Under the pieces are notes generated by a model, which saw only the letters and a program-made list of their open reading frames with translations, did no database searches and was not told where the DNA came from. A DNA stretch of 54,782 bases, taken from the NCBI GenBank assembly GCA_964652565.1, contig CAZZEC010000018.1, positions 1 through 54,782 on the forward strand. The letters run 5' to 3'. How positions within the stretch are numbered: the stretch's first letter is position 1; every line of letters starts with the position of its first letter. The position numbers and the translations under genes were made by a program. Source of the stretch: JBCCTX01 sp964652565. GTDB lineage: Bacteria; Bacteroidota; Bacteroidia; J057. This document shows positions 8,854 through 17,755 of the stretch, in pieces.

Positions 8854-9344
8854 CCCGAGCGTATCATTTGACAACACTGATTAAAGGTTTTGCGCATTTT
8901 CCATTTTACACATTACCCAGTCACATTGGAAATAGTGTTTCAGATGCATTGGCCAGGTGGGTGGCATTTCATTTCTGTGCACATGCTGTATGTAATACAC
9001 GATTGAAAAGTTCTGCCACTGTACCTTTATTAACAGATCTATCAGTCAGAGTAAAGAAAGAATGGGAAAAACACAATCAAGAGATCGTAGATATCAATTA
9101 CGCCGGTATGATCAATGGAAAGGGTAAATACTATCAAGTATCTATTCAAGTTAACATGCAAAGCCCTCGTTCATTTGTTTTTCAGCTCATAGATAAAACC
9201 CTGATCCATCAATTCAGTATTAAAGGTATTCCCATACAAGTGGGTAATACGAATATCTTTATTCAAGATCAGTTCACGCCGGCCCCCTTAGCGCACGACA
9301 AGGAAGATGAGCCTAAAAGTTGGCCCAGAAGGGGTTTGAAATGA
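8850..9344 (+). CDS. Hypothetical protein coupled to the M23 peptidase
   Basis: I do not recognise this 164-residue protein. Its ATG lies in the ATGA that also holds the M23 stop codon, so the two are probably translated together. The first 50 residues are moderately hydrophobic and aromatic with several His and Cys (FHFCAHAVCN), but there is no clear signal peptide. Residues 65-150 look like an alternating beta/alpha fold, and the tail is acidic then basic. The tight coupling implies a function with the peptidase, for example as a cytoplasmic or membrane-associated regulator. No function can be assigned. Confidence 0.6.
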   Translation: MTRAYHLTTLIKGFAHFPFYTLPSHIGNSVSDALARWVAFHFCAHAVCNTRLKSSATVPLLTDLSVRVKKEWEKHNQEIVDINYAGMINGKGKYYQVSIQVNMQSPRSFVFQLIDKTLIHQFSIKGIPIQVGNTNIFIQDQFTPAPLAHDKEDEPKSWPRRGLK

Positions 9345-9366
9345 TTGTATTTGTTATTTTTATATC

Positions 9367-9597
9367 ATGAAAACACTCAAAAAAGGCTATCATTATCTCG
9401 TTGAATTTCGGATAACCAGAGGGAGCAACTCATCTTATGCCCAGCGTGAGGAGATCCGAATAATGGATGTATCTGGTGTGTATTACCAAGTCAAGTTTGT
9501 AGATAATAACAATATACAGTGGTTGGAGAAAAAGTTGTTTTTTGACAAACACGATGTAGTAGATTATGGCTATATCGTTCATCGATGTTTAAGCTAA
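9367..9597 (+). CDS. Small hypothetical protein
   Basis: A 76-residue protein, basic at the N-terminus and rich in Tyr, Val and Ile in alternating patterns, which suggests a small beta-sheet domain (YHYLVEFRITRGSN, GVYYQVKFVDNN, YGYIVHRCLS). No signal peptide or known motif is visible. It follows the coupled M23 operon by 22 bp and ends 10 bp from the convergent TPR gene. The in-frame ATG, reasonable composition and tight packing support a real gene. Function unknown. Confidence 0.5.
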   Translation: MKTLKKGYHYLVEFRITRGSNSSYAQREEIRIMDVSGVYYQVKFVDNNNIQWLEKKLFFDKHDVVDYGYIVHRCLS

Positions 9598-9607
9598 GGG
9601 GAAAAGA

Positions 9608-12535
9608 TTACAAATATTGTTTAAGTAAGTTTTTGAATCTTTTGTCCTTTTTAATAGAAGCTGATAAACTATTCTTCTTTAAGTCTTTCTTAGAAAAATT
9701 ACCTTTCTGAAGGGCTTCCTCCATCAAAGTATACCCCGAATCAAATTTCTTTTCTAATAAATCACAATAGGCTAATCCCAGCGTAATTTCTGCCTGATTT
9801 CCCCCTTCTGAAGTCTGTGCAATAATCAGATGCTCTCTGGCTTTTTGAATCTGTTTGGCATGAAGATTACTATATCCCAACTGATATCTTATCAACTGGT
9901 CATCCAACAAATTTCCTTGTAAAGATACTGCATTATTTAAATCAGTTAACGCACTTGTAAAACTCTTTTCCTCGAAATGTGCTTTTCCTCTTTCCAGCAA
10001 TGCTTCTACATAATTACTTTTAGCTCTAATTGCAGAGGAAAAATCATCAATCGCATCTGATGTCTTATTGTCTGTATAAAGATAGATTTTTCCCCTTTCG
10101 TAATAAGCCTCGGCATAGTTGGGCTTATATTTTACTGCGTCGGAAAAATCACTCTCTGCGGATCGCGTGTTTTTGGCATTTACATAGGCAAGTCCGCGAT
10201 GATAATAAGCCTCTGGATATTCTTTATTGATATCTATGGCTTTATCCAGGCTGGATATAGCACGCTGATAATTACCCATGTTCATGTATAGTAGTCCCAT
10301 ATTCAAATGTATCGAAGCGTCCTCCGGGTTAACACTCAATGCCCTTTGATAAGCACGAACGGCCCTATCCCATTCTTCCATAGATGTATAGGTTTCTCCA
10401 CTTTTCATATGAGCCTGAATATATGAAGGCGAGATTTTACCCGCTTCATCAAAGTCTTGAGCAGCGAGAGAAAGCTGGTTGTTGTTTACACGAGCCATCC
10501 CCCTTTGATAGAAAGCTTCATAATATCTATTGTCCAATTCAATAGCCTCAGTAAAATTGGCAATGGCGCTCAAGGGATCATCTACAGCCATTCTCGCTTC
10601 ACCCATTGCAAACCAAGCTTCTTTAAATGTTGGATCCAGTGCAATGGCACCATTAAATATTTCTATCGCTTCGGTGTGAGCGTTTCGTTGGGTAGATGCC
10701 ATTCCCTTCTCATATAAACTATTAGCAATGTTTCTTATATTTTGAAGTGACACCTGGTCCAGATTAAGACTTCTAGCTCTCTCGAATTCTGCTGCTGCTC
10801 CATAAATATCTTGCAAATCGATGTACGCTAACCCTTTGAAATACCAGGTCTGAGGATCATCAGGTGTAAGTGTTGCGGCTTGAGCAAAATCATTTAATGC
10901 CAGAGTATATTTCTGTGAATTTCGATAGAGTTTCCCCCTTTGCATATACCAATCGCTGTTGGATGAGAATACGCTAATGGCTTTACTGAGATCTTCTATC
11001 GCTTTTTCGGGCTGCTGTACTTCCATATTCAATCGGGCCCTCTTCAGGAGTAATGCAGTATCCTGATCATAAATTGCCAGCGCCATTCCAAAATCAGCAA
11101 TTGCATTATTTTTTTCCTGCTCCTTCAAATACAAATTCCCTCTGTATATGTATGCATCACGAAAGTTGGAATACCCTTCGATAGCATCATTATAGTCATT
11201 AAATGCCTTACGTGTTTTACCCTCGAGTTCATTTGCCATTCCCCTGATAAAATAATAATCTACGATAGATTGAGCACCCTTAATTTCCCGGTTTAAGTCC
11301 TTGATAACTTCATCGTACTTGCGTTGATTCAATTTCGTAATATAAGGCTCTACCATAGCCTTCATTTTTCTCATCACAGCAACGCTATCTCTATAGCTAA
11401 ACAAGCTGGGATCTAACTGCAAGGCGGCTTCATACCACTGAATGGCTTCTTCATAGTATTTCATCGCCCTAAACCTTTTGGCTTTACTTTGTGCATCTTG
11501 CAGCCTTTCCCGCTTCATACGAGCCCTATCTGAGATGATGCGCTTTACTCTGATCATCTCATTTTCAACTTGTGCTTTTTGGGATGCTGTAGCAAAGGGT
11601 GTAGCTTCTTCTAATGCCATTTTAGCCTGTTCGTAATTCCCATTATCCATCGCTACCCGATAGCTATTCATCTTTGTATTATACTGAGCCTCCATTTCCT
11701 TTCGCTCGCGTTCTTCGCGCTTCCGGATTCGATCGTAATATTCTTCGTAGTATTTTTTTGCCATGGAATCCATACGAGCTTTCATGTAATTCTCATAACG
11801 AATACGATCTTCAGCCATAGCCAGTGTATTCGCAGTATCTACACCTGATGAAGCAGTAAGTTGAACATCCGATACTGTTTCATTTTTGAGAGATGCCAGT
11901 AGCGCAGTAGCTTCAGTGGTATAGACTGTATCGTTGAAAGTTTGATTGTCATTCCAGTAGGTAATACTTACTATCTGTGTCTGCCAATTGTTGTTAATGA
12001 AATCTGCCCGTACTTCTGCAATTCTTTTTGTAGGCTGATAGGCTTTACTTACCTCTTTGTGTTTATTATTAAACTCACTATCATACAACACCTGCACATA
12101 TACATAATCCCTTTTATTGACACTGGAGGACTTGATGTTGCTAAACTCAATAGATGGCTGGTCACTTTTTTGATATAATAGAAAAAGTGCATTGAGATAA
12201 TCTCTGATAGATGACTTTGGAGGATCGGCAGGTCGTGAAGTGGTATGTAGTGGATCTATATCGTCCTCTACCACGATCAGGCTATCTGTAAATATTTGTG
12301 TACTAGAAGGAGTGTAGCTGTTGTTAATGATAATCTGACTTTCATTCAAAGTTGTTCCTTTCATTGAAAGTACATTCAACAATATCTCAAACTCTTTGAT
12401 CAACATTTTAGCCTGATAGCTAATCTCACGCTTATCATCTGTGGTAAGCGATTGCTGAGCGCTGCAAGGGAATATGTTACACACAAAAACCAAATAAAAT
12501 CCACAAACAAAGGGGATTTTTGACAATCTTTTCAT
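9608..12535 (-). CDS. Large exported TPR-repeat protein
   Basis: A 975-residue protein with a signal peptide ending near FPCSAQQ, so it is periplasmic or outer-membrane-associated. Residues of about 75-215 form a beta-rich domain (IRDYLNALFLLYQKSD, YVYVQVLYDSEF) that resembles the C-terminal half of the neighbouring 12591-13772 product. A highly charged coiled-coil segment follows (about 235-350). From about 350 to 960 there are many consecutive tetratricopeptide repeats with the W-LG-Y-A-F-P pattern, for example AWFAMGEARMAVDDPLSAIA and AYYHRGLAYVNAKNTRSAES. TPR arrays are protein-protein scaffolds. It probably shares an operon with the upstream gene, 55 bp away. The partner and process are unknown. 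Confidence 0.85.
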   Translation of the reverse strand: MKRLSKIPFVCGFYLVFVCNIFPCSAQQSLTTDDKREISYQAKMLIKEFEILLNVLSMKGTTLNESQIIINNSYTPSSTQIFTDSLIVVEDDIDPLHTTSRPADPPKSSIRDYLNALFLLYQKSDQPSIEFSNIKSSSVNKRDYVYVQVLYDSEFNNKHKEVSKAYQPTKRIAEVRADFINNNWQTQIVSITYWNDNQTFNDTVYTTEATALLASLKNETVSDVQLTASSGVDTANTLAMAEDRIRYENYMKARMDSMAKKYYEEYYDRIRKREERERKEMEAQYNTKMNSYRVAMDNGNYEQAKMALEEATPFATASQKAQVENEMIRVKRIISDRARMKRERLQDAQSKAKRFRAMKYYEEAIQWYEAALQLDPSLFSYRDSVAVMRKMKAMVEPYITKLNQRKYDEVIKDLNREIKGAQSIVDYYFIRGMANELEGKTRKAFNDYNDAIEGYSNFRDAYIYRGNLYLKEQEKNNAIADFGMALAIYDQDTALLLKRARLNMEVQQPEKAIEDLSKAISVFSSNSDWYMQRGKLYRNSQKYTLALNDFAQAATLTPDDPQTWYFKGLAYIDLQDIYGAAAEFERARSLNLDQVSLQNIRNIANSLYEKGMASTQRNAHTEAIEIFNGAIALDPTFKEAWFAMGEARMAVDDPLSAIANFTEAIELDNRYYEAFYQRGMARVNNNQLSLAAQDFDEAGKISPSYIQAHMKSGETYTSMEEWDRAVRAYQRALSVNPEDASIHLNMGLLYMNMGNYQRAISSLDKAIDINKEYPEAYYHRGLAYVNAKNTRSAESDFSDAVKYKPNYAEAYYERGKIYLYTDNKTSDAIDDFSSAIRAKSNYVEALLERGKAHFEEKSFTSALTDLNNAVSLQGNLLDDQLIRYQLGYSNLHAKQIQKAREHLIIAQTSEGGNQAEITLGLAYCDLLEKKFDSGYTLMEEALQKGNFSKKDLKKNSLSASIKKDKRFKNLLKQYL

Positions 12536-12590
12536 GCTTCTGGTACTTTACTATATAATTCTACAATGTGATGCTTCTAATTTGAACTAT

Positions 12591-13772
12591 CTATAATTTG
12601 TAGGTCTGATCCACCTTTATATTTGAAAGCAAGACGTCCCAGAGTTCTTTCGTAGTACCGTCTATTTCAAATTCATAACTTTTCAGTACTACTTCTACCC
12701 GTTTCTCTGTTTTGTCTTCATATACGACATTACCATCTTTAAACCCCCGAAAAGTCTGAACAAATGTCACAAATCCATAATAATTGCCATCAGGACCTTT
12801 TCTCACATCTCCGACATAATTAATATCTGCCCATTCAATTTCAACCTTATCATACTTGAGAAGCTTTACATGATTGAGATAAGGACGGATATAATAATTC
12901 TTAATATTCTGAGGCTCGTTTACATTACTCACCTGAACAACACATGTATCACTCATAAACAATACAATAGCTTCATTAACCGCCTTGTTAGCCTCATATT
13001 TGTCCGTCTGCTTATCCGTTATCACCCTAATGTACTGTGTGAGCCTTCGAGTCTTATCCAGTGCTTTCTTGACAAAGTCCTCCTGACTCACATTCATATA
13101 CATGTCTTCTGTATCCTGATCTGTGGTGGTCAGATCATCTCCCACAGGTTGATCCATGTTGTCGATATTGATTTCTTCCCTGCCAGACTCTATGGGGTTA
13201 TTATTAGTCTGCGACGACACAGCTTGCTCTTCACTTGAGGGAGCAGTCGCTTCCGAAAGATACGGAACATCCGTAGGCTGATTAGCTTTATAGAGTGCCT
13301 CAGCTATAACCTGAGTGGAATTGTATTGAATGATTTGCTTATTCCTGTATAGGATAGCCAGTATTTCTGACTTGGGGACAGTAATTTCTCCTATTTGTTG
13401 TGCTGTGAGATTGATGAAGGTAATATTTCCTGCATCAAACCCTTTGATCTCAGCCGGAACGATTTCATATGATTTCAACAAAATCTTATCATAGTAATCG
13501 TGATCAAAAGAGATCATCTTTTCTCCTTTGTCACCAAATACGTATATATCTCCATTGGCAAGCGATATCCAGGCTACTTTTTTAGAAGGTACGCTTTGTT
13601 CATTTTCTCCAGATAAGGTCTGATAGGATATTTTTTTATCTATCTCTACGACCTTACAGGTGAACTTGGTATCGTCCAGGAGGTAAATATGATCCTGTGC
13701 ATAGGAAAAAGAAAAACCTCCTATGCATATTATTAGTCCGAGATACCTTAGGGTAATCAACAATCTATTCAT
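12591..13772 (-). CDS. Exported hypothetical protein with a domain shared with the TPR neighbour
   Basis: The ATG at 13772 gives 393 residues with a clean signal peptide (MNRLLITLRYLGLIICIGG to about SYAQ). In-frame TTG and ATG codons at 13793 and 13784 would only lengthen it. Residues 25-150 form a beta-rich region with repeated short strands (IYLLDDTKFTCKVVEIDKK, KKVAWISLANGDIYVF). An acidic Gln/Thr/Ser linker runs at about 155-225. The C-terminal 160 residues (YYIRPYLNHVKLLKYD, YYGFVTFVQTFRGFKDGN, KRVEVVLKSYEFEID, LWDVLLSNIKVDQT) resemble a region of the TPR protein encoded 55 bp downstream. Probably periplasmic and working with that protein. Family not identified with certainty. Confidence 0.7.
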   Translation of the reverse strand: MNRLLITLRYLGLIICIGGFSFSYAQDHIYLLDDTKFTCKVVEIDKKISYQTLSGENEQSVPSKKVAWISLANGDIYVFGDKGEKMISFDHDYYDKILLKSYEIVPAEIKGFDAGNITFINLTAQQIGEITVPKSEILAILYRNKQIIQYNSTQVIAEALYKANQPTDVPYLSEATAPSSEEQAVSSQTNNNPIESGREEINIDNMDQPVGDDLTTTDQDTEDMYMNVSQEDFVKKALDKTRRLTQYIRVITDKQTDKYEANKAVNEAIVLFMSDTCVVQVSNVNEPQNIKNYYIRPYLNHVKLLKYDKVEIEWADINYVGDVRKGPDGNYYGFVTFVQTFRGFKDGNVVYEDKTEKRVEVVLKSYEFEIDGTTKELWDVLLSNIKVDQTYKL

Positions 13773-13793
13773 AAGGTGTAGCATTAAGGTCAA

Positions 13794-14304
13794 CTATGAA
13801 AATAGTAGTTTTCTACTACAATTCCATTTCTCTGTCTATACAAGTTACGTCCAAAAAAGAGAAAAAGTATGCTTTTGCTTACATAGACGGAAAAACAACA
13901 CTATTTCCCTTATTTCTCCCATAAGAAATTACATCTTTCTTACAGCATATTCTTACTGTTAAACACTTTTAAAATTTGATAACGATATGCTAAGCTCATT
14001 TAGCAGGGCAAACGCACCAAATTTTATGAATAATTCATTGTCAGTTAATTATGATCAAAATATTTATATATTGAATCAATGTATGGTACTGACTAGCAGC
14101 TGTTAATGATTATAGTGCGTTTGCCCTGCTCATTTAGATTCAAATTTTCAACCCTAATCTACTATAGCATAGTTTCTTCTATTTACGAATCAAATTTCAC
14201 CAGTGCTGCTTAATTATGCGACTGAATATTTAAATTTTAGCTTATTTTATTTCAATTCTATTACAGAATCATAATCAAGGCGCATATTACATATTTCACA
14301 GCAC
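13794..14304. other. Divergent intergenic region containing MITE copy 1
   Basis: The 511 bp between two divergently transcribed exported-protein genes hold the MITE-like element at 14004-14128 and no convincing gene. The rest is AT-rich and presumably carries the two promoters; I see no clear -7/-33 pair. Confidence 0.6.
14004..14128. mobile_element. MITE-like element, copy 1 (subfamily A)
   Basis: This 125-bp element begins CAGGGCAAACGCAC and ends with the exact inverse GTGCGTTTGCCCTG. It is flanked by a perfect 9-bp direct repeat CTCATTTAG at 13995-14003 and 14129-14137, the mark of a transposition event. The interior is AT-rich and non-coding. It lies between two divergently transcribed genes. 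It is in the opposite orientation to copies 2, 3 and 5 and the same as copy 4. Confidence 0.92.
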
Positions 14305-15636
14305 ATGAAAAGCAGATTAACACACTTAATTTTTCTTTCTCTCCTTATCGTTCATATTCAATATACATATTCTCAAAAGGATTATAAAGTAGGATATATT
14401 GTCACATATGAATCCGACACAGTGAGCGGCTTACTCAATGATGTTACCCCACACAAAAAGCACAGGTTTGCCAAATTTAAAAAAGATAGAAATGATCATA
14501 CTGTTTCCTACGCTGCCCATGATATTAAGGGGTATGGATTTGAAGACGGCAGAATGTATTCATCCAAATATCTTGAATTGAGCACTGGTGATACGGGTTA
14601 TTTTTTTGTGCAACCTCTGGTAAAAGGTAGTGTCTCTCTGTATAAAGTATTTAACAGTTATTTACTTACAAAGGACAGCATCAACTACATTGAATTATAT
14701 AAGAAAAAATATCAAGTTGAATCTTCTACAGGAACAGGAGGCAGCAAGAAATATTCAAAAACCGAGTATACTTATATTACACAATTGAGAACTTCTCTGG
14801 GTGATTGTCCCACAATGGTTTCTCAATTAATACAGGAAGTAAGCTTGAATGACAAGAGCCTTACTCCACTAGTTCAAGACTATAATCGATGTAAAAACTA
14901 TCCTTTACATTCTTATTCCCCCCCCAGGATCAAGTCGAAACTAGAACTTGAGTTAAGGGGAGGTGTTTTACATACCCTAATCAAAGCCCCATATTCTCAT
15001 TACGTGCAATCGAGAAATTTTAATAATACTAATACCTATACGGTTTATCTGTGGAGAAGAAGGGAAAATTTTGAAGGTAACTGGCGTCCTTTATATGGAT
15101 TAGCTTTAAAGTTTTTCTTAAAAGAATATCATTCGGGTTTTATTCAGACAGTATTATCCTATTCATCTGCCTCGACAAACAGGGGAAGAGAAAGTACACA
15201 TCCTAATTTTGTCTATGATGAAGTTACTATTGAATACTCTACGTTAAATATAAAAGTTGGTGCAGGTAACAGATTCCATTTCGGAAAAACAAAGATCGAT
15301 TTTTCATTAGGAGCAGCATTACACAATATGAGAAATATTCAATCAACAAGTTTCCATGAAGTTGAGGGATTGGACGAGATTTTTTCAGACCCAAATGTAA
15401 CTTTTGAAGACTACCTTACTTCTTCTGAAATCCGATATAGTGGCTGGGCTGAATTATCAATTGTTCCATTTACTACAAAACTGGGAGATTTCCTTCTGGG
15501 TGCAAACTATCACTTTGGGGCTCGAACAATACCTGTCAAATCTGAATTTTCTGGTTTGGAAGGATATACACTTGAGGGGTATACAAATTTGATACGATTT
15601 AATGAGTTTGGTGTATTTACCGGTATCCGCATCTGA
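14305..15636 (+). CDS. Exported protein with a C-terminal outer-membrane beta-barrel-like domain
   Basis: The 443-residue product starts with a signal peptide (to about QYTYSQ). The N-terminal 190 residues form a small mixed domain of a type common in Bacteroidota envelope proteins (YKVGYIVTYESDTVSGLLND, DIKGYGFEDGRMYSSKYLEL). From about residue 210 to the end the chain alternates hydrophobic and polar residues with aromatic girdle-like positions (LELELRGGVLHTLIKAPYSH, NIKVGAGNRFHFGKTKIDFS) and ends in a strand with a terminal Ile, as in outer-membrane barrels. A run of C residues at 14920-14928 encodes Ser-Pro-Pro-Arg and is a possible slippage site. Function unknown. Confidence 0.72.
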   Translation: MKSRLTHLIFLSLLIVHIQYTYSQKDYKVGYIVTYESDTVSGLLNDVTPHKKHRFAKFKKDRNDHTVSYAAHDIKGYGFEDGRMYSSKYLELSTGDTGYFFVQPLVKGSVSLYKVFNSYLLTKDSINYIELYKKKYQVESSTGTGGSKKYSKTEYTYITQLRTSLGDCPTMVSQLIQEVSLNDKSLTPLVQDYNRCKNYPLHSYSPPRIKSKLELELRGGVLHTLIKAPYSHYVQSRNFNNTNTYTVYLWRRRENFEGNWRPLYGLALKFFLKEYHSGFIQTVLSYSSASTNRGRESTHPNFVYDEVTIEYSTLNIKVGAGNRFHFGKTKIDFSLGAALHNMRNIQSTSFHEVEGLDEIFSDPNVTFEDYLTSSEIRYSGWAELSIVPFTTKLGDFLLGANYHFGARTIPVKSEFSGLEGYTLEGYTNLIRFNEFGVFTGIRI

Positions 15637-15772
15637 ATTTCTTTATGGGGGTGTTTTTGTCTTCATATGTCTCATTACCAAAATATTTACGAGCTTATTA
15701 CGACAAACTGAAAAATTTGATGGACAATCTGTAAACAGATTTGTATTTTGTTTATACACGATACAAAATCAA

Positions 15773-16735
15773 ATGAAAGCAATCACTCGTCGTTCGTATG
15801 GGCCTCCTGATGTGCTAACGATTCAGGAGATGGAAAAGCCTGTCCCCAAAAAAAATGAAGTTCTGATCCGTGTGCATGCCACTACAGTTAATCGTACGGA
15901 TTGTGGTATTTTATGGGGGAAACCGTTTATCATACGGTTTTTCACGGGGTTGTTTAAACCCAAAGCCTTAATACCAGGAACAGATTTTGCCGGTCAAATT
16001 GAGGCAGTAGGCGAAGAAGTAACTAACTTTAAAGTTGGAGACAAAGTGTGGGGATTAGATGATAATGGTCTGGGATCGCATGCTCAATATATTACCCTTA
16101 ATGAAGATCGCTCTTTGATCACCATGCCTCAACATATCAGTTTTGCTGAGGCCGTAGCTTGTGCCGAGGGAGCACATTATGCCTATAATTACGTAAAATA
16201 TGCAAACTTACAACCCGGACAGAATGTACTCATCAATGGAGCTACTGGAGCAATTGGCTCTTCAGCCGTTCAGATATTCTCCCATTACGATATACCCGTA
16301 ACCGCAGTAGCCAACACCCCTAATCTGGACCTCGTTCGTTCACTGGGTGCAAAAAAAATAGTTGACTATCTGAAAGAGGATTTCACACAGGATACCCAGC
16401 AATATGATTTGGTCTTTGACGCAGTAGGGAAAAGTTCATTTGGGAAATGTAAAGACTTGCTGAAACCGGGGGGAATATATATTTCTACAGAATTGGGCCA
16501 TATGTCTCAAAACGTATTCCTTGCGCTTTTATCCCCACTTATGGGAAGTAAAAAAGTAAAATTCCCCGTACCTGTAGACTGTAAAGGCAGTCTTACATTC
16601 ATGAAAACGCTCATTGAGACTGGAAAATTTCAGCCTGTAATTGATAAGATCTATCCTATGGATCAAATTCAGGAAGCTTACACGTATGTAAACTCAGGCA
16701 AGAAAACAGGAAACGTCGTGATTAAGTTTGATTAA
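15773..16735 (+). CDS. Zinc-independent medium-chain (quinone-oxidoreductase-like) NAD(P)-dependent oxidoreductase
   Basis: A medium-chain dehydrogenase/reductase of 320 residues. The start at 15773 (MKAITRRSYGPPDVLTIQE) is where family similarity begins; the open frame extends 57 codons upstream but that part overlaps the end of the previous gene and has no family features. The N-terminal GroES-like domain has NRTDCGILWGK and GTDFAGQIEAVGEEV. The nucleotide-binding motif is INGATGAIGSSAVQIF, with the A-x-x-G-x-x-G pattern typical of the quinone-reductase branch. The structural-zinc cysteine cluster is missing. Substrate cannot be read from the sequence. It starts a plus-strand run with glutaminase 8 bp downstream. 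Confidence 0.85.
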   Translation: MKAITRRSYGPPDVLTIQEMEKPVPKKNEVLIRVHATTVNRTDCGILWGKPFIIRFFTGLFKPKALIPGTDFAGQIEAVGEEVTNFKVGDKVWGLDDNGLGSHAQYITLNEDRSLITMPQHISFAEAVACAEGAHYAYNYVKYANLQPGQNVLINGATGAIGSSAVQIFSHYDIPVTAVANTPNLDLVRSLGAKKIVDYLKEDFTQDTQQYDLVFDAVGKSSFGKCKDLLKPGGIYISTELGHMSQNVFLALLSPLMGSKKVKFPVPVDCKGSLTFMKTLIETGKFQPVIDKIYPMDQIQEAYTYVNSGKKTGNVVIKFD

Positions 16736-16743
16736 CTTTGGGC

Positions 16744-17658
16744 ATGGATTGTCAAAGTATCATCAACTCGGTATACGCACAAGTTAAAGACATTGATAAC
16801 GAAGGTCGAATTGCAACATATATACCTGCATTGGGTAATATAGATCCTGAAAAACTAGGGGTATGCCTTTCTTCCATAGATGGCCATCAATTTTCAGCAG
16901 GAGATTGCAAAGAACAATTTTCCATCCAGAGCATTGCCAAAGTATTTGCGTTAAGCATAGCATACCAAATATTGGGGGATTCGATGTGGAACAGACTTGG
17001 TGTTGAACCTTCAGGTACAGCTTTCAATTCACTCATCCAATTAGAACTTGAGGCAGGTATTCCCAGAAATCCCTTCATCAATGCTGGAGCCATTGTAGTA
17101 TGTGATATCCTTTGCAGTCAACTTCAAAATCCCTTACAAGAAGTCATAGAATTTGTTCGAAAGGCCGCAGAAAACGCCACTATTCAGTATGATGAAACCA
17201 TAGCACTATCCGAAAAACAAACGGGCTTTAAGAACTATGCGCTGATCAATCTCATGAAGTCATTTGGCAATATCCATAACGACATTGAAGAAGTATTGGA
17301 TATTTACTTCCACTTGTCGTCTATCAAAATGTCCTGTGAAGAATTATCCCATGCTTTTTTGTATCTGGCAAACGATGGTCTATTACTCAAACATCGCCAG
17401 CAACTTATTCATCCTGTGCAAGTCAACCGGATTAACGCCATCATGTTGACGTGTGGCTTTTATGATGAAGCAGGAGAATTTGCTTTTCGGGTAGGTCTTC
17501 CAGGAAAAAGTGGAGTTGGAGGGGGAATAGCGGCTATCCTTCCCGATCAATATGCCATCGCTGTATGGAGTCCCAGACTCAATCCTAAAGGAAATTCATT
17601 TCGCGGGCTCAAGTTTCTTGAATTATTTACAAGCCAAACTAAAAATACTATATTTTGA
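16744..17658 (+). CDS. glsA: Glutaminase A
   Basis: Hydrolyses L-glutamine to glutamate and ammonia. It is a serine-dependent glutaminase with a beta-lactamase-like fold; the catalytic Ser63-x-x-Lys66 is in SIQSIAKVF, and NPFINAGAI, KSFGNIHNDIEEVLDIYF and PGKSGVGGGIAAILP match the family blocks. At 304 residues it has the standard length. I use the ATG at 16744; a TTG two codons upstream (16738) is also in frame. It lies only 8 bp after the oxidoreductase, so the two are probably co-transcribed. It acts in the cytosol (no signal peptide). Confidence 0.93.
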   Translation: MDCQSIINSVYAQVKDIDNEGRIATYIPALGNIDPEKLGVCLSSIDGHQFSAGDCKEQFSIQSIAKVFALSIAYQILGDSMWNRLGVEPSGTAFNSLIQLELEAGIPRNPFINAGAIVVCDILCSQLQNPLQEVIEFVRKAAENATIQYDETIALSEKQTGFKNYALINLMKSFGNIHNDIEEVLDIYFHLSSIKMSCEELSHAFLYLANDGLLLKHRQQLIHPVQVNRINAIMLTCGFYDEAGEFAFRVGLPGKSGVGGGIAAILPDQYAIAVWSPRLNPKGNSFRGLKFLELFTSQTKNTIF

Positions 17659-17755
17659 TTACAGCGTTTCAGATTTCTATATTTCTCTTAATCAATGGAG
17701 GGGAATTATGACTTAAACACTTATATTGATCTCTTCATTCAAGAGAAAAATAGAT

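Noticed and set aside
14004..14128. Small RNA or regulatory element instead of a mobile element
   Set aside because: The inverted-repeat ends and the perfect flanking 9-bp duplications, seen again at other copies, indicate transposition.
15602..15772. N-terminal extension of the oxidoreductase
   Set aside because: It overlaps the end of the preceding gene and has no family features. The canonical start MKAITRR is at 15773.
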